Under the pieces are notes generated by a model. That model worked only from the letters and a program-made list of their open reading frames with translations, did no database searches and was not told where the DNA came from. Made by a program: the position numbers and the translations under genes. From Tuberibacillus calidus DSM 17572 (GTDB lineage Bacteria > Bacillota > Bacilli > Bacillales > Sporolactobacillaceae), in contig NZ_AUMM01000003.1 of NCBI RefSeq assembly GCF_000430685.1, positions 62,001 through 126,000 on the forward strand: a stretch of 64,000 nt of DNA. Direction: 5' to 3'. Positions 36,502 to 45,661 of the stretch are shown here, piece by piece (the first letter of the stretch is position 1; each line of letters begins with the position of its first letter).

Positions 36502-37554
36502 ATGGGAAACTATCGAGGCTATATCGGAACGTACACAAAAGGGGAGAGTGAGGGCTTATATTCTTTTTCTTTAGATACGGATAAAGGCGAAATCCGAGAT
36601 GTACGGTTAGCCGCTGTCCTTGACAATCCAACATATTTAACGATCAGTGATGATAACCAAAATCTTTATTCTGTCATTAAAAAAGGAGAAACCGGCGGAG
36701 CGGTTGCCTTTTCCATTGATCAAAACACCGGGGCACTTAAAGCGCTTAATGACCGCTCATCTAATGGTGCCGCACCTTGCCATATCAGTGTTGACCAAAA
36801 AAAGCAATATGTGCTGACGGCTAACTATCATAAGGCCGAAGTTGTTCTTTATCCTCTCAATCCAGAGGATGGGAGGTTGAAAGACCCTTCCTCCATCGTA
36901 AAACTAGAAGGTTCAGGGCCCAATCCAAAACGGCAAGAAAGCGCTCATACCCATTTTGCTGGATGGACGCCGGATGAAAAGTATGTGGTGATTGTTGATT
37001 TAGGAATGGATGCGATTGTGACATATCAAGTGAAAGCCGGCAAACTGGAAGAAGCAAGCCGCCTATTGGTCCAGCCGGGTAGCGGCCCGCGCCATATCGC
37101 TTTTCATCCTAATGGAAAATACGCCTATGTGATGACCGAATTGAGTGGGGAAATTATCGTGCTTGATTATGATGCGGAAACGGGAAAACTGTTGCCGAAG
37201 CAATATGCCCAAACGCTTCCAACACATTTTTCCGGTTATAATGACGGCAGTGCCATCCATCTGACTACTGATGGGCGGTTCGTGTATTGTGCGAACCGCG
37301 GCCATAACAGTATTGCCGCTTTCCGCGTGGATGAAGGATCTGGCCAGCTGACATTGATCGAGCACACACCGACGGAAGGGGATTGGCCACGCGATTTTGT
37401 TCTTGATCCTTCTGAACGGTTTTTAGTCGCTGCCAACCAAAATTCCGGCAATCTCGTGTTGTTTTCTCGTGATGTTGAATCAGGAAGATTAACCCTCCGG
37501 CAAGAGGATGTCCGTGTCCCGGATCCGGTTTGCGTGAAGTTTTTACATATTTAG
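36502..37554 (+). CDS. 6-phosphogluconolactonase, seven-bladed propeller (YkgB/Pgl type)
   Basis: A 350-aa lactonase-family beta-propeller with repeated blades such as GYIGTYTKGESEGLYSF, GAAPCHISVDQKKQYV and GSGPRHIAFHPNGKYAYV. Conserved His and Arg in HISV, HTHFAGW and PRHIAFHP match the family. It opens 6-phosphogluconolactone in the pentose phosphate pathway. AAAGGAG before ATG; the 288-bp region upstream holds no other gene, only an AGCCA/TGGCT inverted repeat. Confidence 0.85.
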   Translation: MGNYRGYIGTYTKGESEGLYSFSLDTDKGEIRDVRLAAVLDNPTYLTISDDNQNLYSVIKKGETGGAVAFSIDQNTGALKALNDRSSNGAAPCHISVDQKKQYVLTANYHKAEVVLYPLNPEDGRLKDPSSIVKLEGSGPNPKRQESAHTHFAGWTPDEKYVVIVDLGMDAIVTYQVKAGKLEEASRLLVQPGSGPRHIAFHPNGKYAYVMTELSGEIIVLDYDAETGKLLPKQYAQTLPTHFSGYNDGSAIHLTTDGRFVYCANRGHNSIAAFRVDEGSGQLTLIEHTPTEGDWPRDFVLDPSERFLVAANQNSGNLVLFSRDVESGRLTLRQEDVRVPDPVCVKFLHI

Positions 37555-37619
37555 AATGAAAGACATTACGATCTGCAAGGAAAGCCTTTCTTCAGTACGT
37601 ATCGTTTTGAAAAAACGAG

Positions 37620-37650
37620 AAGGTTGACGGCCTTAGTCAACCTTTTTTTC
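37620..37650 (+). terminator. Terminator after lactonase gene
   Basis: AGGTTGAC/GTCAACCT, T7 tail. Confidence 0.92.
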
Positions 37651-37876
37651 GTCCTTTAAGATTTGATAAAAATAGCACGTCTTCCCCAAGACATCGGACG
37701 GATGGCGACACGCGAATGGATGCAGCAAAAGTGCCATGGCAGGGGATAAATTTTTTTTTTTCGGATTTCGAAGCAAATCACATTCTTTTTTTTCACAAAT
37801 GGTGTATATTAATGAATTGATTTTGAAGCATACGTGAGCTGTTCGTCAAAACGATCGTATTGGAAGGGGATGCTGT

Positions 37877-39079
37877 GTGGAAGAAACATATCAATCAGGT
37901 CCTGAGAAACCGAGAATTTGGACGAAAGACTTCATTTTTATTTGTATCGCCAACTTTTTTGTCTTTATCGGCTTTCAGATGACGCTGCCAACGCTTCCGC
38001 TTTTTGTTGAAAAGCTTGGCGGTAGCGATCAACTGATCGGCATGGTCGTCAGCATTTTTACCTTATCCGCTTTGCTTATCCGCCCTTGGGTCGGCCATGC
38101 ATTGGAATCCAAAGGCCGTCGTTTTATTTACCTCGTCGGCTTGGGGATTTTCGTCGTGTCGGTTGGGTCCTACGCCTTTTTATCGAGCATTGTGTTGCTT
38201 TTTCTGATGCGAATCATTCAAGGAGCTGGCTGGGGCATGTCCACAACAGCCGGTGGGACGGTGGCTACAGATATTATACCGGCAAAACGGCGCGGTGAAG
38301 GCATGGGCTACTTCGGTTTATCAGGAAACCTCGCCTTAGCGCTCGGGCCTAGCTTCGGACTGGTCCTTGTATCAATAATCGGGTTTTCGTATACCTTTTT
38401 ACTTTCTGCTCTTGGAGGTTTGCTTGCCCTCATTTTTGCCTCTATGTTGCATTATAAGCCAGTTGATAAAAATGCTGTCGCTCATAACCGCTGGGATGTC
38501 CTTGAGAAAACCGCGTTGAAGCCTGCTTCATTGATGTTTTTTATGACCATGTGTTTTGGCGGCATTGCCTCGTTTCTTCCGCTATACGCAGAGGAAAAAG
38601 GAATTGGCGGCATCGAATGGTATTTCATCATTTATGCACTGGCTTTAATGCTATCACGAACGTTTTCCGGACGCATTTATGACTTGAAAGGTCATCAAGC
38701 CGTCTTTATCCCTGGTGCGGTTTTAATTATCGCCGCGATGCTCAGCCTATCCTATCTAGGCAGTTTTCTATATCTCATACTTGGTGCAATTCTGTTTGGC
38801 ATCGGTTTTGGCGCCATTCAGCCAGCCATGCAAGCGTGGGCAGTGGAAAAAGCACCGATGAATCGGAAAGGAATGGCCAACGCCACCTTTTTCTCTTGCT
38901 TTGATTTAGGCGTCGGATTTGGTGCGTTATTCTTCGGCATGATCGCGAGTCATTACGGTTATGCAGACATCTATCTTGTTGCTGCTAGCTCTGTCGTTGT
39001 TTCAGTCATCCTGTATTTGATCTATCTTGTTCGCGACAACAAACAAAAAAAGGTGAGACAACGTTTGACGCAAGCTTAG
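37877..39079 (+). CDS. MFS transporter
   Basis: A 400-aa protein with about 12 membrane helices. Signature after helix 2: ALLIRPWVGHALESKGRR; GAGWGMSTTAGGTVATDIIPAKRRGEGMGYFG in helices 4-5 is the drug-efflux (YfmO/YwoG-like) pattern. GTG start after GGAAGGGG. Substrate unknown. Confidence 0.88.
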   Translation: MEETYQSGPEKPRIWTKDFIFICIANFFVFIGFQMTLPTLPLFVEKLGGSDQLIGMVVSIFTLSALLIRPWVGHALESKGRRFIYLVGLGIFVVSVGSYAFLSSIVLLFLMRIIQGAGWGMSTTAGGTVATDIIPAKRRGEGMGYFGLSGNLALALGPSFGLVLVSIIGFSYTFLLSALGGLLALIFASMLHYKPVDKNAVAHNRWDVLEKTALKPASLMFFMTMCFGGIASFLPLYAEEKGIGGIEWYFIIYALALMLSRTFSGRIYDLKGHQAVFIPGAVLIIAAMLSLSYLGSFLYLILGAILFGIGFGAIQPAMQAWAVEKAPMNRKGMANATFFSCFDLGVGFGALFFGMIASHYGYADIYLVAASSVVVSVILYLIYLVRDNKQKKVRQRLTQA

Positions 39080-39201
39080 ACCAATCACAGTCGAAAACAG
39101 GTAAAGGAGCGTCTTTCTTGATATCCTTTGGGCTCAGAGATCAAGGATAAGTAAATGAGTAGGATTTATTGATTTACGTGTTCTGTCTAGGGGGAGAGAT
39201 G

Positions 39202-39549
39202 ATGGAAAGTTTACCTTGTAAAGGTTGTCGAGGGCTCTGTTGTGGACCCGTTCCGATCACCAAGGATGAGCTAAAAAAAATCAAAAAGAAAATTCAATCC
39301 ATGCCAAAGAAACTGCGTGAGGAACTAAAAAACCAGCCGCGAATGCCTGGCACTTGTATTTTTTATGATGAAAAAAAAGATGGTTGCGGCATTTATTCCG
39401 CCCGGCCCTCCATCTGTCAGGCGTTCGGCTATTATAAAAATCTTGCCTGCTTTCGCAATCCCAAAGTGGCCTCCAATAGAAATTATGTTGCGAAAGACTC
39501 CCCGGTAGGCATTTTAAGTGTGGATTTTACATGGAAGGATTTCATATGA
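39202..39549 (+). CDS. YkgJ-family cysteine-cluster protein
   Basis: A 115-aa protein with CKGCRGLCCG at the N terminus, then GTCIFYD, DGCGIYSARPSICQAFG and NLACF: the CxxC...CC...C set of the YkgJ zinc or iron-sulfur binding family. Function unknown. GGGGGAGAG precedes tandem ATGs at 39199 and 39202; the second is better spaced. Confidence 0.82.
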   Translation: MESLPCKGCRGLCCGPVPITKDELKKIKKKIQSMPKKLREELKNQPRMPGTCIFYDEKKDGCGIYSARPSICQAFGYYKNLACFRNPKVASNRNYVAKDSPVGILSVDFTWKDFI

Positions 39550-39624
39550 AGCGATATGCCGGTTGTTTACAAAAAAAGTGGACAGAAAATGAGTGAAGGA
39601 CGACACAACGCCAAAAATAGAAGA

Positions 39625-39650
39625 GTCCCCCTATTTGAACCGAGGGGGAC
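39625..39650. repeat. Hairpin GTCCCCCT/AGGGGGAC
   Basis: Perfect 8-bp stem with a 10-nt loop between ykgJ and the convergent RHH gene. No T run, so it may not terminate by itself. Confidence 0.5.
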
Positions 39651-39702
39651 CCTTGACCAGGCCAATGTTTTATTGATGTTTTTTCTAATATAAAGATGCG
39701 GT

Positions 39703-39788
39703 GCGACGTTTTGCAAGCTTATGAGCTGTAAAACGTCGCGACTCAAGATGTGCAACGTTTTGGCACGTGAACTTACTGAAAACGTCGC
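39703..39788. repeat. Two consecutive related hairpins (GCGACGTTTT units)
   Basis: GCGACGTTTT (39703-39712) pairs perfectly with AAAACGTCGC (39730-39739). A second pair GCAACGTTTT (39752-39761) and AAAACGTCGC (39779-39788) has one mismatch. The unit is thus a duplicated stem-loop with 49-bp period, just downstream of the RHH gene. Confidence 0.7.
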
Positions 39789-39816
39789 GCAAAATTAACC
39801 GATACCTGATGCTGTT

Positions 39817-39966
39817 TTACTTCAATCTTCCCGCTTTCTTCGCAGCCTCTTTTAAAATGTGCTCGATTTGGCTATTGACGCTTCGAAGCTCGTCTTCAGC
39901 CCACTTGGCGAGCACTTCATATAATTTTTGGTCGATGCGAAGAGGAAAGGCTTTTCGCTTCGTCAT
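39817..39966 (-). CDS. Arc-like ribbon-helix-helix protein
   Basis: A 49-aa protein: KRKAFPLRIDQKLYEVLAKW has the RHH beta-strand (alternating FPLRID) followed by helix 1, and RSVNSQIEHILKEAAKKAG forms helix 2 with the SVNSQIE turn common to Arc/MetJ-type DNA binders. It starts 13 bp after the SPFH stop, so both are in one operon. It could bind the 14-bp palindrome upstream of the SPFH gene. Confidence 0.8.
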   Translation of the reverse strand: MTKRKAFPLRIDQKLYEVLAKWAEDELRSVNSQIEHILKEAAKKAGRLK

Positions 39967-39978
39967 AAAAACACGACC

Positions 39979-40842
39979 TTAGTAAATCGTTCCGTTATTG
40001 ATGACCGGTTGTGTTCCTTTTTCAGAGACAATCGCAATCATTAAATTATTGACCATTTGTGCTTTTCTTTCTTCATCGAGATCAACGATTTTTTGTTCCG
40101 TAAGTTCATCAATAGCTGCTTTCACAAGTCCAACCGCCCCGTCGACAATTACCTTACGCGCCGACAAAACCGCCCGTGCTTGTTGCCGCTGCAACATGGC
40201 GGAAGCAATCTCTGCGGAATAAGCGAGGTGCATGATGCGTGCTTCAATGACATCGACACCGGCCACTGCCAACCGTTGTTGTAGGTCATTCACAAGGACT
40301 TCGGCAATTTCATCACTGTTTTGCCGCAATGTCCACTGATTTTCCTTTGATTCAAACGTATCGTAAGCATAATGGCTGGCAATATGGCGAATGCCGGTTT
40401 CGCTTTGGATTTGCACAAATTGAATGTAATTTTCGACGTCAAACACGGCTTTTGCGGCATCACTTACTTTATAGACGACGACCGCGGCAATTTCAATGGG
40501 GTTGCCTTCTAAGTCATTCACTTTCAATTTTTCACTATTAAAGTTCGTCACCCGCAAGGAAACGCTCTGTTTGAAAGTGAACGGGATCGTCATCCATAAC
40601 CCTTGATCGCGGATGACCCCAAGGTATGTCCCAAAGATAGTTAACACTTTTGCTTGGTTAGGCTGCACAATCGTCAAACTGGTTGCTGCAACAATACATA
40701 GTAAAACAAGCAGAACACCAAGTAATTTTACCGGAATGGCTGGCGCGCTAATGATAAGATAGACGCCAATAATTAAACTGATAAATGCAAGCAAAAGGGC
40801 ACCATAACCATTCATTTTAAAGACCGGTTTTTCCTTCATCAT
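39979..40842 (-). CDS. SPFH/band-7 domain membrane protein
   Basis: A 287-aa protein. Two adjacent N-terminal hydrophobic segments (about 12-32 and 35-58), then a band-7 domain (about 60-220) with VQPNQAKVLTIFGTYLGVIRDQGL, ending in a basic/acidic helix and EKGTQPVINNGTIY. Family members scaffold membrane microdomains. Ribosome site GGGGGG. A short RHH regulator follows in the operon. Confidence 0.88.
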   Translation of the reverse strand: MMKEKPVFKMNGYGALLLAFISLIIGVYLIISAPAIPVKLLGVLLVLLCIVAATSLTIVQPNQAKVLTIFGTYLGVIRDQGLWMTIPFTFKQSVSLRVTNFNSEKLKVNDLEGNPIEIAAVVVYKVSDAAKAVFDVENYIQFVQIQSETGIRHIASHYAYDTFESKENQWTLRQNSDEIAEVLVNDLQQRLAVAGVDVIEARIMHLAYSAEIASAMLQRQQARAVLSARKVIVDGAVGLVKAAIDELTEQKIVDLDEERKAQMVNNLMIAIVSEKGTQPVINNGTIY

Positions 40843-40874
40843 GAATCCCCCCTAAAATATTTCTTTTGATATTA

Positions 40875-40888
40875 ATATGATATCATAT
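40875..40888. promoter_or_regulatory. Perfect 14-bp palindrome upstream of the SPFH operon
   Basis: ATATGATATCATAT, 33 bp before the SPFH start codon, in an AT-rich stretch overlapping possible -10 sequences. A plausible operator; the neighbouring RHH protein is the obvious candidate ligand. Confidence 0.5.
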
Positions 40889-41031
40889 CTGTATTAAAAT
40901 GGCAATGCGGATTTCAGAAAATTGTATACTTTTCCTTTAATGAGTCACTTTTGTTTTCGATTTTCAATCCAATGGCAACGTGGTAAGATAAACACAGCAT
41001 AGAAAAGTTGATTGTCACAGGGGTTGAAAAC

Positions 41032-42180
41032 TTGAAACAGTTAATTAATAAGGAAGTAGCAGCCATTGAAATTTCCGGCATCCGCAAGTTTTCGAATATG
41101 GTCGCGGATGTCGAAGGCATGATCTCACTGACGATCGGTCAGCCCGATTTTCCAACACCCGAGCACGTCAAACAAGCTGGTATTCAAGCCATTGAACAAA
41201 ATGCGACCACTTATACGCATAATGCCGGTGACCGCAACCTGCGACATGCTGCCAGTGCTTTTGTTCAGAGGAAATACGGTTTAACATATAATCCTGAAAC
41301 AGAAGTGATTGTGACCATCGGTGCAAGCGAAGCGATTGATGTCGCGTTAAGAACGATTCTTGAAGCTGGTACTGAAGTGATCTTGCCGGGACCGATCTAT
41401 CCCGGTTACGAACCAATCATACGTTTATGCGGCGCGACGCCGGTGTATGTTGATACAAGGGATACAGCGTTTAAAATCACAGCGGAAAAAATCAAACAAG
41501 CGATAACGGAGAAAACAAGGGCAGTCATTTTACCTTATCCATCCAACCCGACAGGTGTGACGTTGACAAAAGATGAATTGGGTGCCATTGCTGAGATCAT
41601 CAAAGATCATGACATTTACGTTTTGGCAGACGAAATCTATAGTGAGCTGACATATGATGCACCGCATGCTTCGATTGCTTCCTTTATACCGGAGCAAACC
41701 ATTGTCATTAACGGCTTATCAAAATCTCATGCGATGACAGGTTGGCGCATTGGTTTTCTGTTTGCCCAGGAATGGCTAGCCCAACATATTATAAAAGTAC
41801 ACCAATACAATGTTTCTTGTGCCTCTTCTATTTCTCAAAAAGCGGCGGTTGAAGCTTTAACGGCAGGCATCAATGATGCCGAAGGGATGAAAGCCGAATA
41901 CATGAAGAGGCGATCCTTTGTCAGTCAACATTTGGATGAACTCGGTCTCGAATATGTGATGCCGAATGGGGCCTTTTACTTTTTCGTCAAACTGCCGTCC
42001 TACCTAACGCTTAATTCTTTTGACTTTGCGGTCGATTTAGCTAAGAAAGGGAAGGTGGCTGTTGTCCCAGGGAGCGCTTTTTCAAAATATGGGGAAGGCT
42101 ATTTCCGAATCAGTTATGCCTCTAGCATCGAAATGCTGACGGAAGGCTTTAAAAGAATGAAACGGTACCTACTCGGGTAA
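41032..42180 (+). CDS. PLP aminotransferase, PatA-like
   Basis: A 382-aa fold-type I aminotransferase. LTIGQPDFPTPEHVKQA, YPSNPTGVTL, the PLP lysine in INGLSKSHAMTGWRIGFL and the C-terminal Arg in YFRISYA are intact. It is closest in look to B. subtilis PatA (N-acetyl-LL-diaminopimelate aminotransferase, lysine/peptidoglycan precursor), but other aspartate/aromatic donors are possible. TTG at 41032, 8 bp after AGGGG. Confidence 0.82.
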   Translation: MKQLINKEVAAIEISGIRKFSNMVADVEGMISLTIGQPDFPTPEHVKQAGIQAIEQNATTYTHNAGDRNLRHAASAFVQRKYGLTYNPETEVIVTIGASEAIDVALRTILEAGTEVILPGPIYPGYEPIIRLCGATPVYVDTRDTAFKITAEKIKQAITEKTRAVILPYPSNPTGVTLTKDELGAIAEIIKDHDIYVLADEIYSELTYDAPHASIASFIPEQTIVINGLSKSHAMTGWRIGFLFAQEWLAQHIIKVHQYNVSCASSISQKAAVEALTAGINDAEGMKAEYMKRRSFVSQHLDELGLEYVMPNGAFYFFVKLPSYLTLNSFDFAVDLAKKGKVAVVPGSAFSKYGEGYFRISYASSIEMLTEGFKRMKRYLLG

Positions 42181-42295
42181 AGGCACTCCAAATCATGACA
42201 TTTTCATGACGATGCCCGGGATGCGGATGAAAAGGGGGCCTTGCGCTCGACTTTTTTATATATTACATCATAAATGGATGTGAAGGATGGACGTC

Positions 42296-43207
42296 ATGAA
42301 TAAAACGGAAATTTATGGGGAACTAACAAAACTCATTGATGAACATAAAATTTTGCAAGATGAACCGTTAAAACCACATGTCTATACACGGATAGGTGGC
42401 AAGGCGGATTTTCTTGTATTTCCTAGTAACTTTGAAGAAGTTCAGCACCTTGTCAAATTTTCTCTCGCTCATCATATCCCTTATACGATTCTTGGAAACG
42501 GCTCGAATCTCATTATCCGTGACGGCGGAATCAGGGGCATTGTCATAAATCTTACCGATTTGACCGATATGCGGCTTGAAGGGGAAAAAATCATTGCCCA
42601 ATGCGGTGCCGCGATCATTGATGTGTCGCGTTTTGCTTTGAAACATTCGCTTACCGGTTTGGAATTCGCCTGTGGCATCCCCGGGACCGTCGGTGGTGCT
42701 GTTTACATGAATGCGGGAGCGTATGGCGGGGAATTGAAAGATGTGTTGGAGTCGGCACTGATTTTGGATAACCAGGGCGAGATGAAGAGACTCCGGAATG
42801 ACGAGCTTGAGTTTTCATACCGAAACAGTCTTGTCGCACAAAAAGGCTATCTTGTATTGGAAGCCGTTTTTGCATTAACAAAAGGGGACAGCCGTGCCAT
42901 TAAGGAAAAAATGGATGATTTAACCTTTCGCCGGGAATCGAAACAGCCATTGGAATATCCGTCCTGTGGCAGCGTCTTTAAACGGCCACCCGGTTATTTT
43001 GCTGGAAAATTGATACAGGATTCCGGTCTTCAAGGCACGCGAATCGGTGGTGCCCAAGTTTCCACAAAACATGCCGGCTTTATCGTCAATATTGCTGATG
43101 CCACAGCTTCTGATTATATTTCACTCATCCGCCATGTTCAAAAAACAGTGAAAGAAAAGTTTAACGTCGATTTAGAAACTGAAGTAAAGATCATCGGTGA
43201 AGATTAA
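42296..43207 (+). CDS. murB: UDP-N-acetylenolpyruvoylglucosamine reductase MurB
   Basis: A 303-aa FAD enzyme of peptidoglycan precursor synthesis. FAD domain [27 protein letters not shown] and [24 protein letters not shown] substrate loop; catalytic serine in [12 protein letters not shown]-terminal Glu in [10 protein letters not shown]. The ATG at 42296 is 9 bp from GAAGG; the ATG at 42287 is too close. Confidence 0.95.
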   Translation: MNKTEIYGELTKLIDEHKILQDEPLKPHVYTRIGGKADFLVFPSNFEEVQHLVKFSLAHHIPYTILGNGSNLIIRDGGIRGIVINLTDLTDMRLEGEKIIAQCGAAIIDVSRFALKHSLTGLEFACGIPGTVGGAVYMNAGAYGGELKDVLESALILDNQGEMKRLRNDELEFSYRNSLVAQKGYLVLEAVFALTKGDSRAIKEKMDDLTFRRESKQPLEYPSCGSVFKRPPGYFAGKLIQDSGLQGTRIGGAQVSTKHAGFIVNIADATASDYISLIRHVQKTVKEKFNVDLETEVKIIGED

Positions 43208-43235
43208 AAGCTTAGCCTTTCGGTTGAGCTTTTTA
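43206..43235 (+). terminator. Terminator after murB
   Basis: AAAGCTTA/TGAGCTTT (one G-T) followed by TTTATTTTT. Confidence 0.75.
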
Positions 43236-43581
43236 TTTTTATATTCGTCAGTTTACATCAATGATACCATCCATCCCTTCCCTGGAAGGGCCGGTGAGTG
43301 TCATGACTAGCCTTTTGGCAAGCCTTTCTTTCACTTTTATATGAGAGGTTCTAGATATTGGTTATTTGTCGATAAGAATATTGAGAAAATTACAAAAGTT
43401 TAAAGGGATAAACATTATGGTAAATCATAACTAACGATGGCTACCGTTTAAAGGAAGGAGTTAAAATCTCCATTTAAAGCGATTCGATCCTCAAAACGAA
43501 AGACCGTGTAAGGTATCCTCATTTTGGGTCAGCTAATTTGTTATTTTATACATAGAAATGATCAATGGAGGAGTTGTAACG
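43236..43581. other. Gene-poor gap with a CCCTTCC/GGAAGGG hairpin
   Basis: No ORF with a ribosome site is seen. A hairpin CCCTTCC-CT-GGAAGGG lies near 43273-43288. The rest is AT-rich and may hold the promoter of the next gene. Confidence 0.4.
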
Positions 43582-43980
43582 ATGGCATATTATCCTAAAT
43601 ATTTTCTCGTCTTATGCCAAGACCGCCTACATGACCCGAACGGAAAGCCATATTCCCTTTATTTTATCAATCTTTCCGATACTAAGATCAAACGGTTGGA
43701 TGTTAAAACCGGCGGATATGCCACCATCGATCATGAATTGGTTAATTTGGAACCTACTGAAAAAACATGGACGAACCTTCCTCCGCGAGCATTTTGTTTC
43801 ATTCAAACGGCTGGTAAAGCGGATTTTGATTATGTGCTTTGGTACAATATCAAGGCCATAACCGAAGAAAAAGAACAAGATTTAACCTTTCACATTCCAA
43901 AACATTTAATCGATGCCAAAAGGGTAGATAGCCTCCCGGTGCTCGGTCTGCCTGGTTATGTCTTTTACCCGATGGATTAA
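43582..43980 (+). CDS. Protein of unknown function
   Basis: A 132-aa soluble protein, aromatic-rich (YYPKYFLVLCQDRLHD, PYSLYFINLSDTKIKRL, DYVLWYNIKAITEEKEQ, GLPGYVFYPMD). No known domain or metal motif. GGAGGAG lies 9 bp before the ATG at 43582, so it is probably expressed. A GGGGG/CCCCC hairpin follows at about 43981-43999. Confidence 0.65.
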   Translation: MAYYPKYFLVLCQDRLHDPNGKPYSLYFINLSDTKIKRLDVKTGGYATIDHELVNLEPTEKTWTNLPPRAFCFIQTAGKADFDYVLWYNIKAITEEKEQDLTFHIPKHLIDAKRVDSLPVLGLPGYVFYPMD

Positions 43981-44140
43981 AAGGGGGATGGCCCCCCTAT
44001 TGTGTAACAACCGCCGGGTGAGAATCCTCTTTAGAAAAGAAAAACTTTACGTGATGCGATTTACCTCACAGTAAGCGCCAGGCCATCGGGTTATTCTAAT
44101 AGTACGAGCACGCATTTATTTTGTTTGAAAGGGGATACAC

Positions 44141-44455
44141 ATGACTCTTAAACATATCCATGAATTTTTGGTATACGATTCGGCTCGCATGACGAAGCAA
44201 ACCATTTATAAAGAAGGAAAGAGTCAAGTCTTCGTTTTAAATTTAATGCCCGGTCAACAAGTACCGGCACATAGCCATCCGAACGCTCATGTTTTTCTTC
44301 TTGTTGTAAAGGGGAAAGGAATAGGTCGAATCGATGAGACTGTTTTTGACATCCGCGAGGGAGACACCTTCCACTGTAGCGATGACGAACAGCTAAGTAT
44401 AGAAAACAATAGCGATGACAATCTTAGTTTGTATGTTGTGTTAAATCGTCAATGA
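44141..44455 (+). CDS. Small cupin-domain protein
   Basis: A 104-aa single cupin barrel. Metal motif QQVPAHSHPNAHVFLLVVKGKG (cupin motif 1, split by the Asn) and GDTFHCSDDEQLSIENNS (motif 2). AAAGGGG before ATG. Ligand or enzymatic role unknown. Confidence 0.85.
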   Translation: MTLKHIHEFLVYDSARMTKQTIYKEGKSQVFVLNLMPGQQVPAHSHPNAHVFLLVVKGKGIGRIDETVFDIREGDTFHCSDDEQLSIENNSDDNLSLYVVLNRQ

Positions 44456-44465
44456 TTTTTACCCA

Positions 44466-44504
44466 AAACGGTGAACGCTTTAATGCCCATTCACCGTTTT
44501 TTTC
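44466..44504 (+). terminator. Terminator after cupin gene
   Basis: AAACGGTGAA/TTCACCGTTT stem with T8 tail. Confidence 0.92.
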
Positions 44505-44511
44505 ATTTTTT

Positions 44512-44598
44512 ACTGGTAAAAAATCGATCATTTTCAGTCCAGCATAAGGGTAATGAAGTCCACGCCTTTTTTTAAAGGCTTAGCAGAGCCAATTTTCT
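44512..44598 (+). repeat. Structured intergenic element, copy 4
   Basis: Begins ACTGGTAAAAAAT, closes stem 1 with ATTTTCAGTCCAG, then CATAAGGGTAATGA, a GCC/GGC inner hairpin around T7, and AGCAGAGCCAATTTTCTAAA. Strongly similar to copy 3 at 10198, 34 kb away. Confidence 0.6.
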
Positions 44599-44717
44599 AA
44601 AAAATTTTTGTCCCTTTGTTTGGCATTTAACCCTGCACTCTGAGTAAAACATTTTTAATGATCCTTTTGGTTGGTCTATAATAAAGTTCAACCATATCGT
44701 TGACGAAGGAGTGTTGG

Positions 44718-45548
44718 ATGATCATGAATTGGGTGACGTTAAATAATGGCGTTAAAATGCCTCAACTTGGCTTTGGGGTTTGGCAAGTGGAAGACCAAAA
44801 AGCGACGGTTGCGGTAAAGAAAGCGCTTGAGGTCGGGTATCGATTGATCGATACAGCGATGATATATGGCAATGAAGCAGGCGTGGGGCGAGCGGTTAAG
44901 GAATCGGGGATCCCTCGGGAAGATTTATTTATCACAACAAAGGTTTGGAATGCCGACCATGGCTACGAAAAGACATTGAAAGCATATGACGAAAGCCTTT
45001 CGCGATTAGGTCTTGATTATGTGGATCTATATCTTATCCATTGGCCGACACCCAAATATGATCAATATATCGATACATATAAAGCATTGGAAAAACTCTA
45101 TCACGACGGTCGTGTCAGAGCCATCGGGGTTTGTAATTTTGAAAACGAACATCTTGAACGGCTTTTAAAGGAATGCGATGTGGTGCCTGTTCTGAATCAG
45201 ATCGAATGCCATCCTTATCTTCAACAAAATGAATTAAAAGCATTTTGCGCAGAACATAACATTTTTGTTGAAGCATGGAGCCCCTTGGAACAAGGCGGGG
45301 AGGTATTAAAAGACGAGGTGATCGTCAAAATTGCCGAGTCGCATGGTAAAACACCGGCTCAAGTCGTCCTCCGTTGGCATTTGCAAAACAATACGATTGC
45401 TATTCCAAAATCGGTCACCCCATCGCGGATCGAAGAAAACTTTCATGTCTTCGATTTTGAATTAACCTCAGAGGAGATGGCGGCGATTGGCAAGCTCAAC
45501 CGAAATCGCCGCAGAGGCTCACATCCGAATGAAATGAATAGACGGTGA
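44718..45548 (+). CDS. Aldo/keto reductase
   Basis: A 276-aa NADPH-dependent TIM-barrel reductase. MPQLGFGVWQ, DTAMIYGNEAGVG (Asp, Tyr), TTKVWN (Lys), YLIHWPTP (His) give the catalytic tetrad; IPKSVTPSRIEENFHVFDF binds NADP. It resembles YvgN/YtbE glyoxal/methylglyoxal reductases. ATG at 44718 after GAAGGAG. Confidence 0.92.
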   Translation: MIMNWVTLNNGVKMPQLGFGVWQVEDQKATVAVKKALEVGYRLIDTAMIYGNEAGVGRAVKESGIPREDLFITTKVWNADHGYEKTLKAYDESLSRLGLDYVDLYLIHWPTPKYDQYIDTYKALEKLYHDGRVRAIGVCNFENEHLERLLKECDVVPVLNQIECHPYLQQNELKAFCAEHNIFVEAWSPLEQGGEVLKDEVIVKIAESHGKTPAQVVLRWHLQNNTIAIPKSVTPSRIEENFHVFDFELTSEEMAAIGKLNRNRRRGSHPNEMNRR

Positions 45549-45604
45549 AACATTTTCCACTCGTAAAAAAGACCGTACGATTTGCGACCTTTTTTTCAAC
45601 GGTT

Positions 45605-45640
45605 AATGGCCCTGGAGAGGAAGTTCTCCGGGCCATTTTT
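45605..45640. terminator. Bidirectional terminator between AKR and glycerate kinase genes
   Basis: AATGGCCC...GGGCCATT with an extended GGAGA/TCTCC inner stem, T5 tail. Confidence 0.88.
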
Positions 45641-45661
45641 GCTCTAATGCATCATCGAATA

